From Oceanospirillaceae bacterium (GTDB lineage: Bacteria; Pseudomonadota; Gammaproteobacteria; Pseudomonadales; Balneatricaceae): 64,000 nucleotides of DNA. A model generated the notes under the pieces. That model saw only the letters and a list, made by a program, of their open reading frames with translations, was not told the origin of the DNA and did no database searches. Location of the stretch: contig JABXIM010000028.1 of the NCBI GenBank assembly GCA_013373085.1, forward strand, positions 33,235 through 97,234, written 5' to 3'. Below, one piece after another: positions 8,913 through 18,906 of the stretch. Made by a program: the position numbers and the translations under genes. The first letter of the stretch is position 1. The number at the start of each line of letters is the position of its first letter.

Positions 8913-9890
8913 ATGCAAGACGGCCTGATCACCGAATGCCCCGAATGCCAGACCCGCTTCAACGTATCCGAAGGCCAGCTGCAGCTGGCCAACGGCAAGG
9001 TACGTTGCGGCGCCTGTCTGCGCGTGTTCGACGCCAGGGCGCAGCAAATCGGGGCGTCTGAAGCCGGCTCGCCCGAGCCGGTGCTCGATTCGCCGGTTGT
9101 AGCCAGCGGGACATCCGACGACACTTTCAGTATCGAGACCGAGACACCAGTGGGTATCGGAACTCCGCCGCCAGCTGAAACACCTTTACCCGGTCCTGAA
9201 GCCGCGCCACGGCCGGCACCGGCCGTGCAACAGTGGGCCCCACCGCCCCAACCTCATCCAGTCCCACCCGAGCCCTCGCGGCCACCGCAGGAGACAACTC
9301 CCGAACCTTCGGCGGAACCGCCTGCGCCGGTCCGACTGATGCCGAGCCTGTCGCTGAACGAACTTCATGCGGAACCGCTGCAATTGGAGCGGGAGCCGGA
9401 ACCGGCATCGCCCGCCGCCATCCTGGGCTGGGGACTGGGGTGCCTGCTGGCCCTTGTTCTGCTGGCAGCTCAGCTGAGCTGGTTCAACCGCCTCGACTGG
9501 GCGCGGCAGGATCAGCTCGCCGGTTTCTACGAGATCCTCTGCCATCAGGTCCAGTGCAACATCCCGCCGCGTCGCGATATCGCGCAGATTCACAATCTCC
9601 AGCTGGTCGTCCGTGCCCACCCCGAGTACCAGGACGCGCTCAGCGTGCACCTGCTACTGGAGAATGACGCCGGTTTCGAACAACCCTTCCCGGCTATCGA
9701 CCTGAGTTTCGCCGACATCCGCGGCCGTACCGTCGCCAGTCGGCGCCTGGAACCGGCCGACTATCTCGACCCCGACCTCAACCCGTTGCGCATGGATCGC
9801 AGCCAGCCCTACCAGGTCAACCTCGAGATCCTCGATCCCGGCCGACGGGCCGTCAGCTATGAAGTCCAGCTGGCACCCGCCCGGCTTTAG
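8913..9890 (+). CDS. Zinc-ribbon and DUF3426 membrane protein
   Basis: Uncharacterised 325-aa protein of the MJ0042-type zinc finger plus DUF3426 class. Cys9, Cys12, Cys32 and Cys35 form a CxxC...CxxC ribbon at the N-terminus. A long Pro/Glu-rich linker spans about 80-143, a single membrane span lies at about 167-190, and the C-terminal DUF3426 domain follows, probably periplasmic. The finger would then be cytoplasmic. It sits 28 nt after prmA and before dusB-fis, a conserved neighbourhood. Function unknown; a regulatory or scaffolding role has been supposed only from the architecture. Confidence 0.88.
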   Translation: MQDGLITECPECQTRFNVSEGQLQLANGKVRCGACLRVFDARAQQIGASEAGSPEPVLDSPVVASGTSDDTFSIETETPVGIGTPPPAETPLPGPEAAPRPAPAVQQWAPPPQPHPVPPEPSRPPQETTPEPSAEPPAPVRLMPSLSLNELHAEPLQLEREPEPASPAAILGWGLGCLLALVLLAAQLSWFNRLDWARQDQLAGFYEILCHQVQCNIPPRRDIAQIHNLQLVVRAHPEYQDALSVHLLLENDAGFEQPFPAIDLSFADIRGRTVASRRLEPADYLDPDLNPLRMDRSQPYQVNLEILDPGRRAVSYEVQLAPARL

Positions 9891-10069
9891 CGCCGCGGCC
9901 CGATTAGCACCAGCCCGCCAATTGCGCAAGCCTGATTTTGCTCAATTTTTCATCACTTACGGGTTGGAGCGGCTGGTACGAAGGGGTATCATTGGCCGCC
10001 TTCCTTGAGTGAACCGGTACGGAGCCCTCGCGGCTTCGCGGTGTTGTTTTCTCTGAAATAAGGTCAACC

Positions 10070-11056
10070 ATGTTCCGAATCGGACCCTACTCCATTGACA
10101 GTCAGGTGGTTCTGGCCCCGATGGCAGGCGTTACCGACCGGCCTTTTCGCCAGCTCTGCCGGCGACTGGGCGCGGGCATGGTCGTATCCGAAATGGTGAC
10201 CTCCGATACCCGGCTATGGAACAGCCGCAAATCAGCCCACCGGCTCAACCACGACGGCGAACCGGAGCCCAGATCCGTGCAGATCGCCGGCGGAGACCCC
10301 GAGATGATGGCCGAGGCCGCACGGATGAACGCGGCGCGCGGCGCCCAGATCATCGACATCAATATGGGGTGCCCGGCAAAAAAGGTCTGCAACAAGGCCG
10401 CCGGTTCCGCACTGCTGCAGGACGAGCCGCTGGTTCGCGACATCCTGCAGGCTGTGGTCGAGTCGGTCGCTGTGCCGGTGACGCTGAAAATCCGCACCGG
10501 CTGGAACCCGGACAACCGCAACGGCGTCCGCGTGGCGCGGATTGCGGAAGCCGCCGGGATCCGGGCACTGGCCGTTCACGGTCGCACCCGGGCCTGCGGT
10601 TACAAGGGCGCGGTGGAATACGACACCATCAGAGAAATCAAGCAGACAGTGGCCATCCCGGTGTTTGCCAACGGCGATATCGACTCGCCGCTAAAGGCAC
10701 GCCAGGTGCTGGACTACACCGGCGCCGATGCCGTGATGATCGGTCGAGCGGCCCAGGGGCGTCCCTGGCTGCTGCGCGAGATCGATCATTACCTGCGCCA
10801 CGGCCGTTTGCTGGCAGCACCAAACCGGCAAGAAATCACGGAAATCCTGGTCGAGCATGTGCAGGCACTGCACCAGTTCTACGGTGAGTACATGGGTGTG
10901 CGCATCGCGCGCAAACATGTGGGCTGGTACCTGCAGGCCGAACCGGGCGGCCGTCTCTTCAGACAGGCTTTCAATCAGTTGGAAACAGCAGACGATCAGT
11001 TTACCGCCATCGACGGCTTTTTTGCGCAGGACGCAAACGCCGGCGCGGCGGCCTGA
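10070..11056 (+). CDS. dusB: tRNA-dihydrouridine synthase B
   Basis: FMN enzyme that reduces specific uridines of the tRNA D-loop with NADPH. The 328-aa product begins with the FMN-barrel signature [14 protein letters not shown]. The catalytic Cys is at 107 in [19 protein letters not shown], and AVHGRTR and ANGDI motifs follow. It lies just before fis, the same two-gene arrangement as in enterobacteria and pseudomonads, where both share the promoter upstream of dusB. Confidence 0.96.
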   Translation: MFRIGPYSIDSQVVLAPMAGVTDRPFRQLCRRLGAGMVVSEMVTSDTRLWNSRKSAHRLNHDGEPEPRSVQIAGGDPEMMAEAARMNAARGAQIIDINMGCPAKKVCNKAAGSALLQDEPLVRDILQAVVESVAVPVTLKIRTGWNPDNRNGVRVARIAEAAGIRALAVHGRTRACGYKGAVEYDTIREIKQTVAIPVFANGDIDSPLKARQVLDYTGADAVMIGRAAQGRPWLLREIDHYLRHGRLLAAPNRQEITEILVEHVQALHQFYGEYMGVRIARKHVGWYLQAEPGGRLFRQAFNQLETADDQFTAIDGFFAQDANAGAAA

Positions 11057-11082
11057 TCACAGGCAATGGACAGACACCCAAA

Positions 11083-11370
11083 GTGGATATTAAAGAAATC
11101 AAGCAGCCGACTCTCGCCGCGCAACAGCCGCAGGACGCTCCGAACCAGACACTGCGTGACAACGTTCACCAGTCGCTGACGAACTACTTCAAGCAGCTGG
11201 ACGGTCAACCGGTCACCGATGTCTACCAGATGGTGCTGGCCGAAATCGAAGCGCCGTTGTTCGAAACGGTCATGGCCTATACCAAGGACAACCAGACCAA
11301 AGCCTCCCAGCTGCTCGGTCTGAACCGCGGTACGCTGCGCAAGAAGCTGAAGCAGTACGGACTGCTGTAA
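11083..11370 (+). CDS. fis: Nucleoid protein Fis
   Basis: Small DNA-bending nucleoid protein and growth-phase regulator; acts as a homodimer. The 95-aa length is right and the C-terminal helix-turn-helix ([26 protein letters not shown]) is highly typical. The start codon is GTG; the nearby ATG at 11066 is out of frame. The gene starts 26 nt after dusB and ends 37 nt before purH, so read-through from dusB-fis into purH is possible. Confidence 0.96.
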   Translation: MDIKEIKQPTLAAQQPQDAPNQTLRDNVHQSLTNYFKQLDGQPVTDVYQMVLAEIEAPLFETVMAYTKDNQTKASQLLGLNRGTLRKKLKQYGLL

Positions 11371-11407
11371 CCGATTTCCTTTTCGTCAACCGGAACCCCG
11401 AAATAAC

Positions 11408-12997
11408 ATGGCAGAGCAACAGATTACCCATGTCCGCCGTGCGCTCATCAGCGTCTCGGACAAGACCGGCATCGTCGAATTCGCCCGGGCGCTGGTAGCC
11501 CGTGGTGTCGAGATCCTCTCCACCGGCGGCACCTTCAAGCTGCTGCGTGAGCAGAACATCGACGCCGTCGAAGTGTCCGACCACACCGGCTTCCCGGAGA
11601 TGATGGACGGCCGCGTCAAGACCCTGCACCCGAAAATCCATGGCGGCATCCTCGGCCGTCGCGGCACCGACGATGCGGTCATGAACGAGCACGGCATCGC
11701 GCCGATCGACATGGTAGTGGTCAACCTCTACCCCTTCGCCGCCACCATTGCGCGTCCGGACTGCGACCTGCCGCTGGCGATCGAAAACATCGACATCGGT
11801 GGTCCGACCATGGTGCGCTCTGCCGCCAAGAACCACAAAGATGTCGCCATCGTCGTCAACGCCGGCGACTATGACGCCATCATTGCCGAGCTCGAAGCCA
11901 ACGACGGCCTCAGCTACAAGACCCGCTTCGACCTGGCGGTGAAGGCGTTCGAGCACACCGCCTCCTACGACGGCATGATCGCCAACTACCTCGGCGCCAT
12001 CGTCGACGGCAGCGAAGAGCAGCCGGCCGATTTCCCGCGCACCTTCAACACCCAGTTCGTCAAGGCGCAGGAGATGCGCTACGGCGAGAACCCGCATCAG
12101 AAGGCGGCTTTCTACGTCGAAGCCAACCCTGCCGAAGCCAGCATCGCCACCGCGCGCCAGCTGCAGGGCAAGGAGCTTTCGTACAACAACGTCGCCGATA
12201 CCGATGCGGCGCTGGAGTGCGTCAAGAGCTTCACCAAGCCGGCCTGTGTCATCGTCAAGCACGCCAACCCGTGCGGCGTCGGTGTCAGCCCGGAAGGCGG
12301 CATCCGTGAGGCCTACGAGCTGGCCTACGCCACCGATACCGAATCTGCCTTCGGCGGCATCATCGCTTTCAACCGTGAGCTGGACGGGGATACCGCCAAG
12401 GCCATCGTCGAGCGACAGTTCGTCGAAGTCATCATCGCTCCGCGCATCAGCGACGCCGCCCGCGAAACCGTTGCCGCCAAGGCCAACGTGCGCCTGCTCG
12501 AATGCGGCGAGTGGCCGGCCGAGCGTCACGCCGAACTCGACTACAAGCGCGTCAATGGCGGTATGCTGGTACAGAGCCGCGACATCGGCATGGTTACTGC
12601 CGACGACCTCAAGGTGGTGACCAAGCGCGCACCGACCGAGCAGGAGATCCACGACCTGATCTTCGCCTGGAAAGTGGCCAAGTTCGTCAAGTCCAATGCC
12701 ATCGTCTACGCCAAGAACCGTCAGACCATCGGTGTCGGCGCCGGCCAGATGAGCCGCGTCAACTCGGCGCGTATCGCGGCCATCAAGGCCGAGCATGCCG
12801 GTCTCGAAGTCAAGGGGGCGGTCATGGCGTCGGACGCCTTCTTCCCGTTCCGCGACGGCATCGACAACGCCGCCAAGGTCGGCATCACCGCGGTGATCCA
12901 GCCGGGTGGCTCGATGCGTGACGAAGAAGTCATCCAGGCGGCCGACGAAGCCGGCATCGCCATGGTCTTCACCGGCATGCGCCACTTCCGCCACTAA
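11408..12997 (+). CDS. purH: Bifunctional AICAR transformylase / IMP cyclohydrolase
   Basis: Last two steps of IMP synthesis. The 529-aa protein has an N-terminal MGS-like cyclohydrolase domain ([38 protein letters not shown]) and a C-terminal transformylase domain with [10 protein letters not shown] and the KHANPCGV segment that contains the catalytic Lys-His pair. It lies between fis and purD, the same order as in Pseudomonas. The very long antisense ORF across purH and purD (1063 aa) is a codon-bias shadow. Confidence 0.97.
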   Translation: MAEQQITHVRRALISVSDKTGIVEFARALVARGVEILSTGGTFKLLREQNIDAVEVSDHTGFPEMMDGRVKTLHPKIHGGILGRRGTDDAVMNEHGIAPIDMVVVNLYPFAATIARPDCDLPLAIENIDIGGPTMVRSAAKNHKDVAIVVNAGDYDAIIAELEANDGLSYKTRFDLAVKAFEHTASYDGMIANYLGAIVDGSEEQPADFPRTFNTQFVKAQEMRYGENPHQKAAFYVEANPAEASIATARQLQGKELSYNNVADTDAALECVKSFTKPACVIVKHANPCGVGVSPEGGIREAYELAYATDTESAFGGIIAFNRELDGDTAKAIVERQFVEVIIAPRISDAARETVAAKANVRLLECGEWPAERHAELDYKRVNGGMLVQSRDIGMVTADDLKVVTKRAPTEQEIHDLIFAWKVAKFVKSNAIVYAKNRQTIGVGAGQMSRVNSARIAAIKAEHAGLEVKGAVMASDAFFPFRDGIDNAAKVGITAVIQPGGSMRDEEVIQAADEAGIAMVFTGMRHFRH

Positions 12998-13022
12998 TTC
13001 CGGAAAGCTGCGAACTTGAGCG

Positions 13023-13039
13023 GCAGGCGGCAGGCGGAC
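13023..13039. repeat. Short GCGGCAG heptamer repeat
   Basis: About two and a half copies of GCGGCAG lie in the 111-bp purH-purD gap. The same gap has AAAGCTGC near its start and GCAGCTTT near its end, so the whole spacer could fold into a stem-loop between the two cistrons. Confidence 0.4.
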
Positions 13040-13108
13040 AAGGTTTCGAACCGGCCCCGCTTGCAGCCTGTCGCTTTTGTCTTGCAGCTTTCTCCGTAGG
13101 AGAAACTG

Positions 13109-14398
13109 ATGAAAGTACTGGTTATCGGCTCCGGCGGACGCGAGCACGCTCTGGCCTGGTCCGCTGCCCGAGACGCGGCGGTCGAGAAGGTGTTCGTCGC
13201 GCCCGGCAACGCCGCCACCGCCACCGAAGCCAAGCTCGAAAACGTCGCCATCGACGTGCTGGACCTGGATGCTCTGGTCGCCTTCGCCCGCGACAACGCC
13301 ATCGGCATGACCATCGTTGGTCCCGAGGCGCCGCTGGTCGCCGGCGTCGTCGACCGCTTCCGCGAAGCCGGCCTGCCGATCTTTGGCCCGACCGCCGCCG
13401 CCGCCCAACTCGAGGGTTCCAAGGCCTTCACCAAGGACTTCCTGGCCCGTCACCGGATTCCGACGGCCGAGTACCAAAACTTTACCGAAATCGATCCCGC
13501 CATCGCCTACGTACGCGAGAAAGGCGCGCCGATCGTGATCAAGGCCGACGGCCTCGCTGCCGGCAAGGGCGTTATCGTCGCCATGACGCTTGACGAAGCG
13601 GAAGCCGCGATCCGCGACATGCTGGCGGGCAATGCCTTCGGCGACGCCGGCAGCCGCGTCGTGATCGAGGAGTTCCTCGACGGCGAGGAAGCGTCCTTTA
13701 TCGTCATGGTCGACGGCAAGAATGTCCTTGCGATGGCAACCAGCCAGGACCACAAACGCGTTGGCAACGGCGATTCCGGTCCGAACACCGGCGGCATGGG
13801 GGCCTACTCCCCGGCGCCCGTGGTCACGCCCGACATCCACCAGCGCGTCATGGACGAGGTCATCATGCCGACGGTGCGCGGCATGGCGGCCGAAGGCAAC
13901 GAATACACCGGCTTCCTCTATGCCGGTCTGATGATCATGGCCGACGGTACGCCGAAGGTCATCGAGTACAACTGCCGCTTCGGCGACCCGGAAACCCAGC
14001 CGATCATGCTGCGCCTCAAGTCCAGCCTGGTCGAACTGTGCCAGGCCGCGATCGAGCGCCGTCTCGACCAGGCCAGCGCCGACTGGGATCCGCGCCCGTC
14101 CGTTGGCGTGGTGATGGCGGCCGGCGGTTACCCGGGCGACTATGCCAAGGGCGACGTCATCAGCCTGCCCGCCGAGACGCCGGCCGACACCAAGATCTTC
14201 CACGCCGGCACCAAGCTGGTCGACGGCAACGTGGTGACCGCAGGCGGCCGCGTGCTCTGCGTCACCGCGCTCGGCGACAGCGTCACCGATGCCCAGCAGC
14301 GGGCCTACAACCTGCTGCAACAGGTATCCTGGAACGATGCCTATTTCCGTACCGATATTGCCTACCGGGCCATCGCGCGGGAAAAGGCCGAAAGCTAA
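13109..14398 (+). CDS. purD: Phosphoribosylamine-glycine ligase
   Basis: Second step of purine synthesis; joins glycine to phosphoribosylamine with ATP to give GAR. The 429-aa ATP-grasp protein starts [17 protein letters not shown] and contains the GAR-synthetase signature RFGDPETQ near 290 and the ATP-grasp loop [11 protein letters not shown] near 145. A strong AGGAG lies 6 nt before the ATG. It is the last gene of the purHD pair. Confidence 0.97.
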   Translation: MKVLVIGSGGREHALAWSAARDAAVEKVFVAPGNAATATEAKLENVAIDVLDLDALVAFARDNAIGMTIVGPEAPLVAGVVDRFREAGLPIFGPTAAAAQLEGSKAFTKDFLARHRIPTAEYQNFTEIDPAIAYVREKGAPIVIKADGLAAGKGVIVAMTLDEAEAAIRDMLAGNAFGDAGSRVVIEEFLDGEEASFIVMVDGKNVLAMATSQDHKRVGNGDSGPNTGGMGAYSPAPVVTPDIHQRVMDEVIMPTVRGMAAEGNEYTGFLYAGLMIMADGTPKVIEYNCRFGDPETQPIMLRLKSSLVELCQAAIERRLDQASADWDPRPSVGVVMAAGGYPGDYAKGDVISLPAETPADTKIFHAGTKLVDGNVVTAGGRVLCVTALGDSVTDAQQRAYNLLQQVSWNDAYFRTDIAYRAIAREKAES

Positions 14399-14466
14399 GC
14401 CTTCCTCCACCCTGACAAGTTCATTTCTGAACCAGTCAAAGAAACCATACAAGCCGCGCACCCAAA

Positions 14467-14560
14467 CTTACGGGCACTTCCCCGCGGCGAACAAAATTGG
14501 CACCATGCCGAATCATTCGCGGCGGGGAAGTGCCCTGTGGGTACGCCGCTCCCACGATTG
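14467..14560. repeat. Dispersed palindromic element, copy 1
   Basis: A long imperfect hairpin: GGGCACTTCCCCGCGGCGAA pairs with TTCGCGGCGGGGAAGTGCCC about 30 nt later (one mismatch in 20). An outer CGCCGCTCCCAC segment follows. A clearly related copy in the opposite orientation lies at 38570-38715, sharing both the palindrome and the flanking GTGGGAGCGGCG tract. Located in the purD-rhtB spacer. It resembles REP/BIME-like or MITE-like intergenic repeats. Confidence 0.75.
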
Positions 14561-14589
14561 GCCTTCGGCTGATTGACAACCAGAATACC

Positions 14590-14612
14590 AACAGCCACCT
14601 TAGGGTGGCTGT
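14590..14612 (+). terminator. Rho-independent terminator of purHD
   Basis: Stem AACAGCCACC/GGTGGCTGTT with a TTAG loop, running into TTTTCGCTTT. Placed about 190 nt after purD and 50 nt before the exporter gene. Confidence 0.75.
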
Positions 14613-14662
14613 TTTCGCTTTCCCACGAGTTGCAGCTTCTTCAATGCCGAGGTAACCGAAAC

Positions 14663-15280
14663 ATGACCCTGAGTATCTGGCTGACCCTGCTGGCAGCCGC
14701 CACCCTGATCAGCCTGTCTCCCGGCGCCGGCGCAGTGACCGCGATGAGCCATGGCCTGAGCCAGGGCGTACGTGGCGCCCAACCGGCGATCCTGGGGCTT
14801 ATCAGCGGCTACGGTACCCAGATTGTCGTCGTCGGCATCGGCCTCGGCAGCCTGGTGGCCGCATCCGTCACGCTCTTCACCGTCATCAAGTGGATCGGCG
14901 TCGCCTACCTGGTCTGGCTGGGTATCCAGAAATGGCGCGAGAAAGGCGACTTCGAACTCGGCGCCGCGAAGCCGGTGCACTGGCATCGCGCCTACCTGCA
15001 AAGCCTGCTGATCAACATCACCAACCCCAAGGGTCTGGTCTTCCTGGTGGCGCTGATCCCTCAGTTTCTCGATCCGCACGCCCCTCAGGCGCAGCAATTG
15101 CTGATTATCGGCAGCACCCTGGTGGTGGTCGACTGGTGCGTGATGACCGGTTACAGCCTGCTGGCTTCTCGGCTGCGTGGCTGGATGCGCAATGCCCGCG
15201 CGCGCCGTACGCAGAACCGTGTTACCGGCAGCGCCCTGATCGGTGCCGGCCTGGTGTTGTCCGGCGCCCAGCACGCCTGA
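14663..15280 (+). CDS. rhtB: RhtB/LysE-family amino-acid exporter
   Basis: Six-span inner-membrane exporter of the LysE superfamily; 205 aa from ATG 14663. The N-terminus MTLSIWLTLL...SLSPGAGAVTAMSHGLSQG and the block VVGIGLGSL...IKWIGVAYLVWLGIQKWR are close to E. coli RhtB, which exports homoserine and homoserine lactone. The track start 90 nt upstream overlaps the purD terminator and is rejected. The substrate is inferred from resemblance only; threonine or other neutral amino acids are possible. Confidence 0.85.
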   Translation: MTLSIWLTLLAAATLISLSPGAGAVTAMSHGLSQGVRGAQPAILGLISGYGTQIVVVGIGLGSLVAASVTLFTVIKWIGVAYLVWLGIQKWREKGDFELGAAKPVHWHRAYLQSLLINITNPKGLVFLVALIPQFLDPHAPQAQQLLIIGSTLVVVDWCVMTGYSLLASRLRGWMRNARARRTQNRVTGSALIGAGLVLSGAQHA

Positions 15281-15303
15281 CTACAGGATACCCGCCGCAG
15301 CGG

Positions 15304-15334
15304 TTGCGGCGGTCTGCCGCCGACAAGGTATAAT
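15304..15334 (+). promoter_or_regulatory. Probable sigma-70 promoter of the TPR lipoprotein gene
   Basis: A perfect -10 hexamer TATAAT at 15329-15334 with a weak -35 TTGCGG at 15304-15309 (19-nt spacing), about 50 bp upstream of the lipoprotein start. Confidence 0.45.
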
Positions 15335-15384
15335 CGGCTCTGTCCGAAACCGCCGCCACCTCGCCGACAGGGATGTAAACGCCG

Positions 15385-16434
15385 ATGTTGACCGCTCCGA
15401 GATGCTCGTTTTCCGTGCTGCTGGCAATACTGCTGAGCGGCTGCGGTAGCCACTCGCCGCATGACGAAGTACCGCCGCCGGAATCGCCTTACTGCCTGCG
15501 CGGCGGCAGCGGCGACAGTTTCAGCTGCGATCCGGACAAGCAGGAGCCGATCGACACCGACGTTCGCGAAGTACGTATCGACGATGCGGACCTCCAGGCC
15601 CGCCTCGCGGACATCAAGCAATGGCTGCGCAGCGAAAAAGCCGCAATGAAGGACAACCCCGGCACCACCGACGAGTCCGACATCCGCCTGCCGCCACCCC
15701 GGCAGCAGCCGGAAACGCGCTCGGCCGAGACCCCCGCCCCGCCATTGCCCAGCCTGCTGCCGGACGCCCGCTATCGCGAATCACTGGCAGAGGCCGACCG
15801 TCTCCAGCGCCAGGGCTACCCTGAACATGCCCGGCAACTTCTGAAGCAGCTGACCCGGGAGTTCCCGCATCGCCCGGAAGCCTACAACAACCTGGGGGTG
15901 TTGCTGGCGGCAAACGGCCAGTACAGCGCCGCCGTCGAGCAGCTGCGCCAGGCGCTCGAAACGCACCCGCACTATGCCCGTATCCACGACAATCTGCGCG
16001 AGCTTTACGGCGCCATCGCCGGCAATACCTACAACGACGCACTGGGCATGCGCCGCGTGCATGTCGCGCCGAAACTGCAACCCCTGGCGGCGGCGGAGGA
16101 CGCCGATGACGACGACAGTATCGCCGCTCTCGTCGGAACCCGAATCGAACACTGGGCCGAAGCGCCCGGTTATACGCCGGAGCAGCAGGCACAACTCTAT
16201 ATCCCGGGTTATCGACCCGATGCCGATACCAACCACCGCCAGTGGCTCGAATCGCTGGCGGCCGATGACCGCGTGATGCGGTTACGGGAGTACGAACTCG
16301 CCGTTATGGGCCCGGACTGGGTCGAGGTGCTGGTGACCGCCAGCCACTCCGGCTCCGGCGATGTCGAACAGTGGGCGCTGACGCTGGTGCGTAACGGCAA
16401 CCGCTGGCTGATCAGTTCAGAGCGCCGCGTATAG
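15385..16434 (+). CDS. TPR-containing lipoprotein, function unknown
   Basis: Predicted lipoprotein of 349 aa. A signal peptide ends in the lipobox LLSGC (lipidated Cys20), with Gly-Ser after it rather than Asp, which suggests the outer membrane. A Cys/Pro-rich low-complexity stretch leads to tetratricopeptide-like helices at about 130-207 (EAYNNLGVLLAANGQYSAAVEQLRQAL is a good TPR). The final 65 residues form a separate beta-rich module ending ALTLVRNGNRWLISSERRV. No enzyme motif is present. It may act as an assembly or scaffolding factor in the envelope, which is inference from TPR proteins generally. Confidence 0.8.
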   Translation: MLTAPRCSFSVLLAILLSGCGSHSPHDEVPPPESPYCLRGGSGDSFSCDPDKQEPIDTDVREVRIDDADLQARLADIKQWLRSEKAAMKDNPGTTDESDIRLPPPRQQPETRSAETPAPPLPSLLPDARYRESLAEADRLQRQGYPEHARQLLKQLTREFPHRPEAYNNLGVLLAANGQYSAAVEQLRQALETHPHYARIHDNLRELYGAIAGNTYNDALGMRRVHVAPKLQPLAAAEDADDDDSIAALVGTRIEHWAEAPGYTPEQQAQLYIPGYRPDADTNHRQWLESLAADDRVMRLREYELAVMGPDWVEVLVTASHSGSGDVEQWALTLVRNGNRWLISSERRV

Positions 16435-16469
16435 ATTGCGGGAAGCCTCCCCGCGCCTGCCGCCTAGCT

Positions 16470-16487
16470 CCGGAGCAGCTGCTCCGG
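16470..16487. repeat. 18-bp perfect palindrome
   Basis: CCGGAGC-AGCT-GCTCCGG, 35 bp beyond the lipoprotein stop. It can form a hairpin but has no T-run; it could be a weak terminator or an operator for the downstream dehydrogenase cluster. Confidence 0.35.
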
Positions 16488-16711
16488 CCCGCCAATTCCC
16501 CGCCTCCCGGTTCATTTCGCACTCGCAAAATCAAGTACTTATTTTCATTTCAGCCCTGAACTTTGACGAAAGCTGTGCTATCCAAAAGGTAACCGAGCGC
16601 CTTCGCGACAGCTGTCACCACCACCCCGCGTGACCGACCGACGGCGCCCCGGGCCCACAAGGCCCGAGAAGCAGGTGCATACCGCGCCGCAGACATACGG
16701 AGGACCCCGTC

Positions 16712-17767
16712 ATGTTCAGACAGCTGGAAAAAGCAGGTCTGGCCGATCTTCATTTCGCAGCCGATCCCTCGACCGGCCTCAGAGCCATCATCGCCATACA
16801 TTCCACCGTGCGTGGCCCGGCCATCGGTGGCTGCCGCTTCATCGCCTACGACTCCGACGACGATGCCATCACCGACGCCATTCGGCTGGCACGGGGAATG
16901 AGCTACAAGGCAGCACTGGCGGACCTGCCCCATGGCGGCGGCAAGGCGGTGGTGCTGAAGCCGCAGGGCGATTTCGACCGCACCGCGCTGATGCAGAGCT
17001 TTGGCCGCTTCGTCGACGCACTCGGCGGCCGCTACATCACCGCGATGGACAGTGGCACCCAGGTCAGCGATATGGACGCAATCGCCACCCAGACCCAGTG
17101 GGTCAGCTGTACCAGCCAGGCAGGGGATCCTTCGCCCTACACGGCCCAGGGGGTTTTCGAAGGCATCTGCGCCGCGGTACGCCATCGCCTGGGCCGCGAC
17201 CGCCTCACCGGCGTCAGTGTGGCATTGCAGGGCCTCGGTCACGTGGGTTTCGCCCTGGCGCGGCAGCTTCATGACGCCGGCGCGCAGTTGCTGGTCTGCG
17301 ACCTGGACAAGGGACGCGTCGAGCAGGCGGTACAGGCCTTCGGCGCCCGCAGCCTGGCACCGGATGAAATCTACGCGGCACCGGCTGACGTCTTCTGCCC
17401 CTGCGGTCTTGGCGCCGTCATCAACGACGATACCCTGGCGCAACTCAACTGCTCCATCGTCGCAGGCTCTGCCAACAACCAGCTGGCCGAGGCGCGCCAT
17501 GGCGAGCTGTTGCGCGAGCGCGGCATTCTTTACGCCCCCGATTACCTGATCAACGCCGGCGGCCTGATTTTCGTCGCAATGAACCATGCCGGTTCTCCGG
17601 CACATGCCATCGCCGACAAGGTCCATGGCATCGGCACCGAGCTGCAGGCCCTGTTCCAGCAGGCCGACCGCGAGGGTCTCCCGACCAGCCTGGAGGCGGA
17701 CAAGCGGGCCGAGGCCATCATCGCCCGGGCCTCGTCCCATGCCGAGCACCAACACAGCGCCGCCTGA
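16712..17767 (+). CDS. ldh: Leucine (branched-chain amino acid) dehydrogenase
   Basis: NAD-dependent oxidative deamination of leucine, valine or isoleucine to the 2-oxoacid. The 351-aa product has the Glu/Leu/Phe/Val dehydrogenase signature GMSYKAALADLPHGGGKAVV, with substrate Lys66 and catalytic Lys78, and a Rossmann motif GLGHVG at about 175. Lengths near 350 fit leucine rather than glutamate dehydrogenase. It stands at the head of an E1alpha-E1beta-E2 cluster, so its 2-oxoacid product is the probable substrate of that complex. Confidence 0.9.
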   Translation: MFRQLEKAGLADLHFAADPSTGLRAIIAIHSTVRGPAIGGCRFIAYDSDDDAITDAIRLARGMSYKAALADLPHGGGKAVVLKPQGDFDRTALMQSFGRFVDALGGRYITAMDSGTQVSDMDAIATQTQWVSCTSQAGDPSPYTAQGVFEGICAAVRHRLGRDRLTGVSVALQGLGHVGFALARQLHDAGAQLLVCDLDKGRVEQAVQAFGARSLAPDEIYAAPADVFCPCGLGAVINDDTLAQLNCSIVAGSANNQLAEARHGELLRERGILYAPDYLINAGGLIFVAMNHAGSPAHAIADKVHGIGTELQALFQQADREGLPTSLEADKRAEAIIARASSHAEHQHSAA

Positions 17768-17785
17768 TGCCGGGAGGACTCATAG

Positions 17786-18880
17786 ATGACGAACATCGCT
17801 TACCAGGGGGAAATACGCTTCAGCCGCTACCTCGACGCCGCGGGCCAGCCTGTGACCGAGCTGCCTGGCTGGGCCGAAAGCCCGGAGATACTGGTCGAGT
17901 ACTATCGCCAGATGACGCTGGCGCGACAGTTCGATACCAAGGCGATCGCACTGCAGCGCACCGGCCAGCTGGGCACCTATCCGTCACTGCTCGGGAGCGA
18001 GGCCATAGATATCCCGACCGCCAGCCTGATGCATGGCGAGGACGTGCTGATTCCCTACTACCGAAACCACGCCATGCAGGTGATGCGCGGCAGCGACTGG
18101 CGTGACGTGCTGTTGTACTGGGGCGGAGACGAACGCGGCAGCGCCAACCCGGCACAGCGCCAGGACCTGCCCAACTGCGTGCCCATTGCGACCCAGTGCC
18201 TGCATGCCTGCGGCGTCGCCACCGCTTTCCGCATCCGTGGCGAGAAGCGCGTCGCCGTGACCCTGTGCGGCGACGGCGCCACCTCCAAGGGCGACTTTCT
18301 CGAAGCGCTCAACGTCGCCGGTACCTGGCAACTGCCGCTGGTGTTCATCGTCAACAACAACCAGTGGGCAATTTCGGTGCCGCGAGCAATGCAGTGCGGC
18401 GCACCGACACTGGCGCAAAAAGCGATCGGCGCCGGCATCCGGGGCGAACAGGTCGACGGCAACGACGTTATCGCGGTCCACGAGGCAGTGGCGCTGGCGC
18501 TGGAGCGGGCCCGCGGCGGCAAGGGACCGAGCCTGATCGAGGCGATCAGCTACCGCCTGTCGGATCACACCACCGCCGACGATGCCACCCGCTACCGCAG
18601 CGGCGACGAACTCAAGGCCGGCTGGGAACAGGAACCGGTCAAACGGCTGCGCAACTACCTGCACGGCCGCGGCTGGTGGAACGAAGATCTGGAACAGGCC
18701 TGGCAGACCGAAGTCAGTAAGCGCATACAGCAGGCGGTCGACGACTACCTCGCCACCCCGGTGGACGATCCCGGCGCAATGTTCGACCACCTTTATGCCG
18801 AGCTGCCCCCCCAGTTGGTGGCGCAGCGCGAGCGGGTATGCGCCCGGGCGGAGACCCGCCGCCAACAGCGGCAGGGCTGA
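17786..18880 (+). CDS. 2-oxoacid dehydrogenase E1 component, alpha subunit
   Basis: Thiamin-diphosphate subunit that decarboxylates a 2-oxoacid; works as an alpha2beta2 heterotetramer. The 364-aa product has the ThDP/Mg motif running from GDGATSKGDF to NNNQWAIS, and the phosphorylation-loop-like YRLSDHTTADDATRYR. Sequence alone does not separate pyruvate from branched-chain substrates with certainty; linkage to leucine dehydrogenase 18 nt upstream favours branched-chain 2-oxoacids (bkdA1/pdhA class). Confidence 0.9.
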   Translation: MTNIAYQGEIRFSRYLDAAGQPVTELPGWAESPEILVEYYRQMTLARQFDTKAIALQRTGQLGTYPSLLGSEAIDIPTASLMHGEDVLIPYYRNHAMQVMRGSDWRDVLLYWGGDERGSANPAQRQDLPNCVPIATQCLHACGVATAFRIRGEKRVAVTLCGDGATSKGDFLEALNVAGTWQLPLVFIVNNNQWAISVPRAMQCGAPTLAQKAIGAGIRGEQVDGNDVIAVHEAVALALERARGGKGPSLIEAISYRLSDHTTADDATRYRSGDELKAGWEQEPVKRLRNYLHGRGWWNEDLEQAWQTEVSKRIQQAVDDYLATPVDDPGAMFDHLYAELPPQLVAQRERVCARAETRRQQRQG

Positions 18881-18906
18881 GGCACGGCAGACAGGAGGAA
18901 CGCGGC

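Noticed and set aside
11270-14461. 1063-aa antisense ORF across purH and purD
   Set aside because: It runs opposite to two certain genes, and its composition (rich in Gly, Asp, His, Val, Arg) is what the complementary strand of high-GC codons gives. No domain is recognisable.
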